Positions 14,711-21,008 of a stretch of DNA of 21,008 nt are shown here, piece by piece. Source of the DNA: Lachnospiraceae bacterium UBA3826. GTDB taxonomy: Bacteria; Bacillota; Clostridia; Lachnospirales; Lachnospiraceae. Each line of letters opens with the position of its first letter. The first letter of the stretch is position 1. The notes beneath the pieces were generated by a model. That model did not search any database. It was not told the DNA's origin and saw only the letters and a list, made by a program, of their open reading frames with translations. The stretch covers positions 1-21,008 of the forward strand of contig DGII01000100.1 of NCBI GenBank assembly GCA_002393095.1, in the 5' to 3' direction. The translations under genes were made by a program, and so were the position numbers.

Positions 14711-15055
14711 TCAGAATTCTCCGTTAAGATGGCCTACTGTCTGATATATCTCGATCCTCTTGGTCTCCATATCGGACATTCCGATGAAGATGGCACCGTA
14801 CTCGTAAGTATCGCCTTTCTTGACGATCCTCACGATCTCCATAAAGCAATGTATGGTCTCGGAGGTCCATATTGTAAGATAGCCCTCGTAGATGGCACCG
14901 ATATCCAATTTCTCGGTACATATAAAGCCTACACCCGCCTTGGATACATCCGATATCTCTATCGCCACTTCCTTGGCCTGACTCGAATCACCGTTAAGCT
15001 GCTTGATTATGAGCTTGGATTCAAGTTCTGTTCTCTCTGCTTTTCTTTTCTCCAT
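14711..15055 (-). CDS. Single-domain PilZ protein (c-di-GMP receptor-like)
   Basis: A 114-residue protein from the ATG at 15055 (a TTG two codons upstream, at 15061, is possible). The PilZ motifs are both present: RxxxR as R-K-A-E-R near residues 4-8, and DxSxxG as DVSKAG at about 36-41. There is no membrane segment or extra domain. Ribosome binding is weak (GGGTG about 9 nt upstream). It is a different PilZ subtype from the protein at 538-855, sharing little beyond the motifs. It stands alone: queA ends about 148 nt upstream, and a strong terminator separates it from the EF-G-like gene. c-di-GMP binding is likely from the motifs; the partner is unknown. Confidence 0.85.
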   Translation of the reverse strand: MEKRKAERTELESKLIIKQLNGDSSQAKEVAIEISDVSKAGVGFICTEKLDIGAIYEGYLTIWTSETIHCFMEIVRIVKKGDTYEYGAIFIGMSDMETKRIEIYQTVGHLNGEF

Positions 15056-15148
15056 TATCAATCACCCATTAAACCTTCCCAATAAGATCATCGGATAACT
15101 GTATGCCGCAATAAGATAAATGCTTAAATGCCGCACACCTATATCTAC

Positions 15149-15176
15149 TTTATAACAAATATCGCCATATTTCAAC
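15149..15176 (-). promoter_or_regulatory. Candidate promoter of the PilZ gene
   Basis: A -10 TATAAA (15154-15149) with GTTGAA (15176-15171) 16 nt upstream, in the 148-nt gap after queA. The leader would be about 90 nt and contains two 8-bp direct repeats ATGCCGCA (15103-15110, 15128-15135, plus-strand orientation). The assignment is tentative. Confidence 0.3.
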
Positions 15177-15203
15177 TACAAAAGAGCGACCGGAATCTGC
15201 ATT

Positions 15204-16262
15204 CTAATCGGTGATGAACATCGCATCCCCGAAGGAGAAGAATCTGTACCTTTCTTTAACAGCCTCTCTATAAGCCGCAAGTACATTTTCCCTGCCGGCA
15301 AGTGCGGATACAAGCATTATGAGCGTGGATTCCGGCAGATGGAAGTTCGTTATAAGGCAGTCAAGAAGCTTGAATTCATATCCGGGATAGATGAAAATCT
15401 GTGTATCTCCTTCACAGGGCTTAAGCATATACCTGCCGTTATCATCCTTACATGCCGCGCTTTCTATAGTTCTGCAGCTTGTGGTGCCTACACATATGAC
15501 TCTTCCGCCGGCCTCTTTAGTCTTATTGATGATATCAGCCGCTTCCCTGTCTATCCTGTACCATTCCGAATGCATCTTATGCTCCGTGACCTCCTCGGTC
15601 TTAACAGGTCTGAATGTTCCAAGGCCAACATGGAGTGTCACATACGCTATCCTTACACCTTTATCGGATATCTGCTTAAGCAGCTTCTCCGTAAAGTGCA
15701 GTCCGGCGGTTGGTGCGGCCGCGCTGCCCTCATACTTCGCATATACCGTCTGGTATCTGTTCCTGTCTGCAAGCTTATGCGTTATATAAGGCGGAAGTGG
15801 CATCTCACCAAGCTTATCAAGTATCTCTTCGAATATGCCCTCATAGTCGAATCTGACTATCCTGTTGCCGTCAGGAAGCCGGCTTACTATCTCTCCGGTA
15901 AGCAGACCATCCCCAAAGGATACCTTGGCACCTTCTCTTAACTTCTTGCCGGGTCTTACAAGAGTCTCCCATACATTGCCCCTGCCGGCTCCATCACCCT
16001 CAAGGCGCTTTAAGAGGAATACCTCTATCGCGGCACCCGTATCAGGCTTAATGCCAAGAAGCCTTGCGGGAATAACCTTGGTGTTGTTAAGCACAAGGCA
16101 GTCACCCTCATTCAGATAATCGACTATGTCGGTAAAATGTCTGTGTTCCGTATCACCGGTCTTTTTATTCAGAACCAGAAGCCTTGATGATGATCTGTCA
16201 CTCAAAGGGTCCTGCGCTATGAGTTCTTCCGGCAGATCATAGTAGAAATCGCTTGTCTTCAT
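15204..16262 (-). CDS. queA: S-adenosylmethionine:tRNA ribosyltransferase-isomerase
   Basis: A 352-residue enzyme of queuosine synthesis. It transfers and isomerises the ribosyl part of S-adenosylmethionine onto 7-aminomethyl-7-deazaguanine at the wobble position of tRNAs with GUN anticodons, giving epoxyqueuosine. Family signatures are all present: the N-terminal DFYYDLPEELIAQ, LNNTKVIPARL, PTAGLHFTEKLL, HVGLGTFRPV and FHLPESTLIMLVSA. Length is normal. The gene starts 6 nt after the stop codon of the M18 aminopeptidase and has no good ribosome binding site of its own, so it is probably translated by coupling. No other queuosine gene is in the window. Confidence 0.97.
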   Translation of the reverse strand: MKTSDFYYDLPEELIAQDPLSDRSSSRLLVLNKKTGDTEHRHFTDIVDYLNEGDCLVLNNTKVIPARLLGIKPDTGAAIEVFLLKRLEGDGAGRGNVWETLVRPGKKLREGAKVSFGDGLLTGEIVSRLPDGNRIVRFDYEGIFEEILDKLGEMPLPPYITHKLADRNRYQTVYAKYEGSAAAPTAGLHFTEKLLKQISDKGVRIAYVTLHVGLGTFRPVKTEEVTEHKMHSEWYRIDREAADIINKTKEAGGRVICVGTTSCRTIESAACKDDNGRYMLKPCEGDTQIFIYPGYEFKLLDCLITNFHLPESTLIMLVSALAGRENVLAAYREAVKERYRFFSFGDAMFITD

Positions 16263-16268
16263 ATGAAT

Positions 16269-17675
16269 CTACTTAGAAGTCCCTATATTCTTAAGGAAGG
16301 TCTTATATCCAAGATAGGTCTCATACAGATCCGCCTTGCTTACCGCTTCCCACGGAGCATGCATATTAAGCACTGCGATACCGCAGTCTATGACATTCAT
16401 TCCGTACAGGGCAAGAATATATGCGATCGTTCCGCCGCCGCCTATATCCACCTTACCAAGCTCGGCGGTCTGATAGATGACGCCGTCTTTATCAAGGATA
16501 TTCCGTAACTCGGCTATATATTCGGCATTGGCATCATTGGAGCCGGACTTGCCTCTTGAGCCGGTGAACTTGATAAGTGCCATACCGTTACCAAGGTAGG
16601 ACGCATTCTTTTTCTCGAACTTATCCGCATATGTGGGATCGAAGCCGGCATTGACATCCGAGCTGAGCATATATGAATTGGCCATGCATCTTGACAGAAG
16701 GATATCGCTGTAATTATCCACTGTAAGGTTGATTATCTCGGCTACGGCATTGGCGAAGAATCTTGATCTCATACCTGTAGCACCCACAGAGCCTATCTCC
16801 TCCTTATCCACAAGGATGGCACAGGTGGTACGCTCTGTTGCCTTAGTGTCTATAAGTGCCCTGATCGAAGGATAAGCACATACCCTGTCATCATGACCAT
16901 AAGCAAGTATCATGCTCCTGTCAAAGCCCGCTTCTCTTGCCTTACCTGCAGGTACGACCTCAAGCTCGGCCGAAGCAAAATCAGCCTCCTCTATATCATA
17001 TTCACTCTTAAGAAGCTTAAGTATGTTACCCTTTACCGCATCCTTGACCTCTTCGTTCTTACTGTCCTTAAGAGGCATATTACCCACGATGATATCTAAA
17101 GCCTCACCCTCTATTACTTCACTCGCCTTCTTCTCCATCTGCTTAGCTGCCAGATGTATGAGAAGGTCGGATATGAAGAATACGGGATCGTCCTCGTCCT
17201 CTCCTATATTGATCTCTACTATGGTTCCGTCTTTTTTAACGACCACACCGTGTATGGCAAGGGGGATTGTTACCCACTGGTACTTCTTCACGCCGCCGTA
17301 ATAGTGTGTATCAAGAAGCGAGAAGCCACCGTCCTCGTACAGAGGATTCTGCTTGATATCAAGCCTCGGACTGTCAATATGTGCACCTAGGATATTAAGT
17401 CCTTCGGTAAGAGGCTTCTTGCCTATCTGAAAAGCAGCAATGGACTTATTCATCTGAGTGGTATACACCTTATCTCCTGCCTTAAGCTTCTTACCGGATG
17501 CGATCACCTTGCTAAGCTCTGTATATCCCGCATCTTCAAGCATGGATACTCCCAGGTCGCAGCACTCTCTCTCGGTCTTGCCGTTATTTAAGAAGTCGAT
17601 GTATTCTTTTGCGAATGCATCTATCTCCTTAACCTTTTTTTGCGTTGCGCTTTTCCAAATATTTCTGTCGTTCAT
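16269..17675 (-). CDS. M18 family aminopeptidase
   Basis: A 468-residue dinuclear zinc exopeptidase (aspartyl aminopeptidase family, cytoplasmic, probably a large oligomer) that removes N-terminal residues from peptides. The start at 17675 (MNDRNIW) has a GGAG ribosome binding site at 7 nt; an in-frame upstream ATG at 17744 lacks one and would read through the inverted-repeat element. Candidate metal and catalytic residues by family pattern are H99 (GAHIDSPRLD), D262 (GHDDR), E292/E293 (VDKEEIGS), D340 (SSDVNAG) and H439 (NMHAPWE). It is closely followed by queA. Upstream, the 191-bp inverted repeat separates it from pheT. The family is certain; substrate preference is not visible. Confidence 0.95.
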   Translation of the reverse strand: MNDRNIWKSATQKKVKEIDAFAKEYIDFLNNGKTERECCDLGVSMLEDAGYTELSKVIASGKKLKAGDKVYTTQMNKSIAAFQIGKKPLTEGLNILGAHIDSPRLDIKQNPLYEDGGFSLLDTHYYGGVKKYQWVTIPLAIHGVVVKKDGTIVEINIGEDEDDPVFFISDLLIHLAAKQMEKKASEVIEGEALDIIVGNMPLKDSKNEEVKDAVKGNILKLLKSEYDIEEADFASAELEVVPAGKAREAGFDRSMILAYGHDDRVCAYPSIRALIDTKATERTTCAILVDKEEIGSVGATGMRSRFFANAVAEIINLTVDNYSDILLSRCMANSYMLSSDVNAGFDPTYADKFEKKNASYLGNGMALIKFTGSRGKSGSNDANAEYIAELRNILDKDGVIYQTAELGKVDIGGGGTIAYILALYGMNVIDCGIAVLNMHAPWEAVSKADLYETYLGYKTFLKNIGTSK

Positions 17676-17697
17676 GTCTGTCTCCTTTTCATGTGTA

Positions 17698-17888
17698 GTC
17701 CGGCAAGTGTATATAGTATATGCCGGACAATTAGCCGATGACACTTAGCGAATGTATTATCCGATTAGTCTCTTTCGAGGACTGTTTGAGCGAAGCGAGT
17801 TCCGCAGAAAGAGACGCGTATATGAGGATAATGCATGAGGTTAGTGTCACTCGAGCCGTCCGGCATATACTTTATACACCTGCCGGAC
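17698..17888. repeat. 191-bp nested inverted-repeat element between pheT and the M18 aminopeptidase gene
   Basis: The ends form a long inverted repeat: 17698-17728 pairs with 17858-17888 at 29 of 31 positions, with further weaker pairing inward (GTGACACT-like, ATTATCC, and GTCTCTTTC with GAAAGAGAC). Each outer arm is itself a palindrome: GTCCGGCA...TGCCGGAC at 17698-17728 and again at 17858-17888. The centre carries GAGCGAAGCGAG. The element fills most of the 234-nt gap and ends 12 nt before the aminopeptidase ribosome binding site. It encodes no convincing protein. It resembles a MITE or BIME-like mobile hairpin; I saw no clear target-site duplication. Confidence 0.8.
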
Positions 17889-17909
17889 ATGTCGGGAAAA
17901 AATCACGGA

Positions 17910-20336
17910 TCACTGTCTGAGTTCGATTCCCATGCCGTCAAGTCCGTTAAGTATCTTCTTCATGGCTGCGCCCACCTCATCATCAGTAAGGGTATGATCC
18001 GTTGCGCGGAAGGTGATGCTGTAAGCTACTGACTTAAAGCCCTCCTTTATCTGTGAGCCTTCATAGATATCGAAAAGGCTGTAATTCTCAAGCAGCTTGC
18101 CGCCGCGCTGTCTTATCATGGCCTCTATCTCACCTACCATGATATCCTTGGGCACTACCATAGAGATATCCCTTGATACACCGGGATACTTGGCAACCCC
18201 CTTGAACTTTCTGTCAAAGCTTGCAAAGGGGACGATACATGGCATATCAAGAACGGCTATATAAGTCTTGACACCTATGTCATAATTATCCGCAACCGCA
18301 GGATGTACCTCGCCGATATATCCGACTATCACTCCGTCATATATGATATTCGCCTGTCTGCCCGGATGCAGATAAGGCTTGCCGGAATTGGGATCATATA
18401 CGATGCTCTTGTTCATTCCGATGCTGTCGAAGAATTCCTCCACCACACCCTTCATCGTGAAGAAGTCGCCTTCACCATAAAAGCCAAGCGTGAACTGCAT
18501 TCTCTCATCGGGGCTTTCGGTAAGAGGAAGGCTCTTGGGTATATATATATTAGCAAGCTCATAGAGCTTAACATCCTTATTACGCCTGTTATAGTTGGTT
18601 GATAATGATGTAAGCATTCCGTTAAGTGATATAGTTCTCATGATAGAGAAATCCTCACCCAGAGGATTGCTTATTGTTATGGCATTACGTACGGGATCAT
18701 CTGCCGGTATAAGCAGTTTATCGTATACCTTAGGACTTTCGAAGCTATAGCACATACCCTGAGAGAATCCGCAGTATTCGGCTATCTCAGCCGCTTTATT
18801 CTCTATACGCTGCTTAAAGCTTATCTTACCCGTTGTAGCCTCACCGCTCGGAAGTGTCGACGGAATCTTGTCATATCCATAGAATCTTGCGACCTCTTCG
18901 GCAAGATCAGCCACGCCCTCAAGATCCTGTCTGTATGACGGAACCGTCATCCTATAGCCGTTACCTGTATTTTCGACAGGAAGCTCAAGAGAATCGAATA
19001 TCTTAAGCATCACATCATCACTTAAGTCTGTTCCCAGAAGATCATTGATACGCGCCGTGGTAAAATCAATGACTCTTAAGTCCTTAAGAGGCTCGCATAC
19101 ATCGACAACACCCGATACCACTTCGCCACAGCCAAGCTCTTCTATAAGCGAGCAGGCTCTGTTGATGGCATCAAGTGCATTACGGGGATCAAGTCCCTTC
19201 TCGAACTTGCCGGACGCATCGGTCCTAAGTCCAAGTCTCTTGGCTGATTTCCTTATATTAGCGCCGTTGAAGCAGGCCGCCTCGAAAAGCATAGTTTTTA
19301 CATTATCGGTGATCATACTGTTCTCACCGCCCATTATGCCTGCTATACCGATCTCCTTCTTACCGTCACATATCATGAGCATATCTTTATCAAGAGTACG
19401 CTCCTGACCGTCAAGTGTAACGAACTTATCACCGTCTGCCGCACGCTTGACAACGATCTTATGATCCTCGACCGTATCAAGGTCAAAGGCGTGCATCGGC
19501 TGACCGTATTCCTCCATCACGTAGTTGGTTATATCAACTATATTGTTGATAGGTCTGATACCGCTTGCGGACAGGCGCCTCTGCATCCACTCAGGTGAAG
19601 GCGCAAGCTTGATATTCTTCACAACTCTTGCACAATATCTGCTGCAGAGGTCAGTATCCTTAACCTCTACCGATACATAATCCTTAACATCCTCTGAATT
19701 ACCCTTAACCTCAACAACCGGAGGTACGAACTTCTTGCCGAAGGTTGCAGCGGCTTCTCTGGCTATTCCGAGTACGCTGTAGCAATCCACACGGTTGGAT
19801 GTGATCTCATATTCGAATACCGTATCATGCAATCCGAGTACTTCTATGGCATCCGCACCCACCCTGGTATCTTCGGGGAATATATAGATGCCGTTCTCCG
19901 GTGCTTCGGGATAGAAGTTCCTGTCAGAGCCAAGCTCCTCTATGCTGCACATCATACCGAAGCTGTCTATGCCGCGAAGCTTACCGCTCTTGATCTCTAT
20001 GCCGTTTTCGGGAAGCGGTCCGCCGTCATGTCCTCCGGCCACCTTACCGCCGTCAAGTACAACCGGAACCTTGTCTCCCTCGGATACATTGCTTGCACCT
20101 GTTACGATCTGTATGGTTTTATCTCCCGTATCCACCTGACATACTATGAGTTTATCAGCATCAGGATGCGGTGAGATCGACTTTATCTGTCCTACAACTA
20201 TCTTACTTAAGTTCTTATCCAGGCACTCATATGTCTCCACCTTGGTACCTGTCATGGTCATTGCATCCAAATATTCCTGAGGGGTTACATCAAGATCGGG
20301 TACATATGCCTTTATCCATGATAATGCTGTGTTCAT
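17910..20336 (-). CDS. pheT: Phenylalanyl-tRNA synthetase beta subunit
   Basis: An 808-residue subunit of the alpha2-beta2 enzyme charging tRNA-Phe; standard bacterial length. Domains in order: the N-terminal region with the EMAP-like tRNA-binding OB fold (about 40-150, KIVVGQIKSISPHPDADKL); the B3/B4 editing domain (about 210-380, with RPINNIVDITNYVM); B5 (about 400-475); the catalytic-like module; and the C-terminal FDX-ACB anticodon-binding domain (about 715-808, from KYPGVSRDISMVV). The GGAGG ribosome binding site lies 12 nt before the ATG. It starts 22 nt after pheS, the usual operon order. Transcription would continue into the 191-bp inverted repeat and possibly the aminopeptidase gene. 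Confidence 0.98.
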   Translation of the reverse strand: MNTALSWIKAYVPDLDVTPQEYLDAMTMTGTKVETYECLDKNLSKIVVGQIKSISPHPDADKLIVCQVDTGDKTIQIVTGASNVSEGDKVPVVLDGGKVAGGHDGGPLPENGIEIKSGKLRGIDSFGMMCSIEELGSDRNFYPEAPENGIYIFPEDTRVGADAIEVLGLHDTVFEYEITSNRVDCYSVLGIAREAAATFGKKFVPPVVEVKGNSEDVKDYVSVEVKDTDLCSRYCARVVKNIKLAPSPEWMQRRLSASGIRPINNIVDITNYVMEEYGQPMHAFDLDTVEDHKIVVKRAADGDKFVTLDGQERTLDKDMLMICDGKKEIGIAGIMGGENSMITDNVKTMLFEAACFNGANIRKSAKRLGLRTDASGKFEKGLDPRNALDAINRACSLIEELGCGEVVSGVVDVCEPLKDLRVIDFTTARINDLLGTDLSDDVMLKIFDSLELPVENTGNGYRMTVPSYRQDLEGVADLAEEVARFYGYDKIPSTLPSGEATTGKISFKQRIENKAAEIAEYCGFSQGMCYSFESPKVYDKLLIPADDPVRNAITISNPLGEDFSIMRTISLNGMLTSLSTNYNRRNKDVKLYELANIYIPKSLPLTESPDERMQFTLGFYGEGDFFTMKGVVEEFFDSIGMNKSIVYDPNSGKPYLHPGRQANIIYDGVIVGYIGEVHPAVADNYDIGVKTYIAVLDMPCIVPFASFDRKFKGVAKYPGVSRDISMVVPKDIMVGEIEAMIRQRGGKLLENYSLFDIYEGSQIKEGFKSVAYSITFRATDHTLTDDEVGAAMKKILNGLDGMGIELRQ

Positions 20337-20358
20337 CTGCTTACTTTACCTCCAAGTT

Positions 20359-21008
20359 CTAGAACTGCTTAAGGAATCTGACATCATTCTCATACAACAG
20401 TCTCATATCATCAATCTCATACTTAAGGAGCGCGATCCTCTCAAGTCCTATTCCAAAAGCGAATCCACTGTACTTCTCAGGATCGATCTTGCTCATCTTA
20501 AGCACATTGGGATGTACCATGCCGCAACCCAATATCTCGATCCAACCCGTTCCCTTACAGAACCTGCATCCGCTTCCGCCGCACTTAAAGCAGCTTACGT
20601 CCATCTCTGCCGAGGGCTCGGTGAAGTTGAAATGATGAGGTCTGAATCTGACCTTTGTATCCTGTCCGAAGAGTTCCTTGGCAAATTCAGCAAGAGTTCC
20701 CTTAAGATCTGCGAAGGTTATGTGCTTATCTATCACAAGTCCCTCGATCTGATGGAAGGAAGGCGAATGTGTTGCATCCACTTCATCCGAACGGAACACT
20801 CTTCCGGGAGCGATCATTCTTATGGGAAGCTTACCCTTCTCCATCACATGCACCTGTGTACCGGATGTCTGTGTACGCAGGAGGAATTTATCGTTGATAT
20901 AGAAGGTATCCTGCTCATCCTTGGCCGGATGATCCGCAGGAATATTGAGTGCCTCAAAATTATAATAATCCGTCTCTATCTCAGGGCCTTCCACGACCTC
21001 ATAGCCCA
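20359..21008 (-). CDS. pheS: Phenylalanyl-tRNA synthetase alpha subunit (5' end outside the window)
   Basis: The last 216 codons of the catalytic subunit; the frame is open to the window edge, reading GYEVVEGPEIE there, so the start codon is outside. Class II motif 2 is visible in RVFRSDEVDATHSPSFHQ and motif 3 in GFAFGIGLERIALL. A four-cysteine CFKCGGSGCRFC segment before GWIEILG occurs in many clostridial PheS proteins and may bind zinc. It is followed by pheT after 22 nt. Any T-box or attenuator would lie outside the window. Confidence 0.97.
   Translation of the reverse strand, partial: GYEVVEGPEIETDYYNFEALNIPADHPAKDEQDTFYINDKFLLRTQTSGTQVHVMEKGKLPIRMIAPGRVFRSDEVDATHSPSFHQIEGLVIDKHITFADLKGTLAEFAKELFGQDTKVRFRPHHFNFTEPSAEMDVSCFKCGGSGCRFCKGTGWIEILGCGMVHPNVLKMSKIDPEKYSGFAFGIGLERIALLKYEIDDMRLLYENDVRFLKQF

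Noticed and set aside
15103..15135. Paired direct repeats ATGCCGCA, each preceded by AATAAGAT, in the PilZ gene leader
   Set aside because: Only two short copies with unequal spacing; chance or local duplication cannot be excluded.
17676..17744. Upstream start for the M18 aminopeptidase
   Set aside because: It would translate into the inverted-repeat element and has no ribosome binding site; 17675 has GGAG at 7 nt and matches the usual family N-terminus.

Overview
The window looks like chromosomal DNA of a Gram-positive Clostridia member, most probably Lachnospiraceae. The reasons are: two class B sortases with a large signal-peptide-bearing surface protein; an Rpn-like PD-(D/E)XK nuclease of a type that is multicopy in that family; a clostridial EF-G paralogue with divergent GTPase motifs; PilZ proteins; and strong GGAG-type ribosome binding sites. 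No taxonomic search could be run. Nearly every gene is on the minus strand; the only plus-strand gene I support is the Rpn-like nuclease at 5176-6195.

Region A (1-7471) is an accessory cell-surface locus. Read on the minus strand, a class B sortase (1740-889), a PilZ c-di-GMP-receptor-like protein (855-538) and the start of a secreted protein (463 to the window edge) form a likely operon. Upstream of it lies an 884-residue surface protein (4708-2054). It has two blocks of His-rich repeats around a core resembling the choice-of-anchor A adhesin domain, then a Pro/Thr/Asp wall-spanning tract and an unusual C-terminus with repeated VLG(A/S)(K/R)R motifs. The sortase and the surface-protein gene carry twin promoters, each with a 48-nt box placed exactly 15 nt upstream of the -35. 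Beyond the box lies the Rpn-like gene: intact next to the surface protein, and reduced to its last 92 nt including the terminator next to the sortase. A second class B sortase with a long cytoplasmic N-terminus (7471-6284) closes the region.

Region B (7497-14576) reads in minus-strand order: an EF-G-like GTPase (14576-12483), a MATE transporter (12323-10962) tightly coupled to an MraY-type transferase (10950-9985), and leuS (9917-7497). The MATE promoter sits so close to its start codon that the mRNA may be leaderless. A perfect 18-bp hairpin with a U-run precedes the EF-G-like gene and overlaps a candidate promoter.

Region C (14711-21008) contains, in minus-strand order, pheS (partial), pheT, a 191-bp structured inverted-repeat element, an M18 aminopeptidase, queA, and a second stand-alone PilZ protein. 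Apart from the inverted-repeat element this region is ordinary housekeeping content.

How the genes may work together (inference): c-di-GMP sensed by the PilZ protein may be linked to sortase-dependent display of the surface proteins encoded around it. The Rpn-like gene and its 3' remnant suggest that duplication and deletion shaped the locus.
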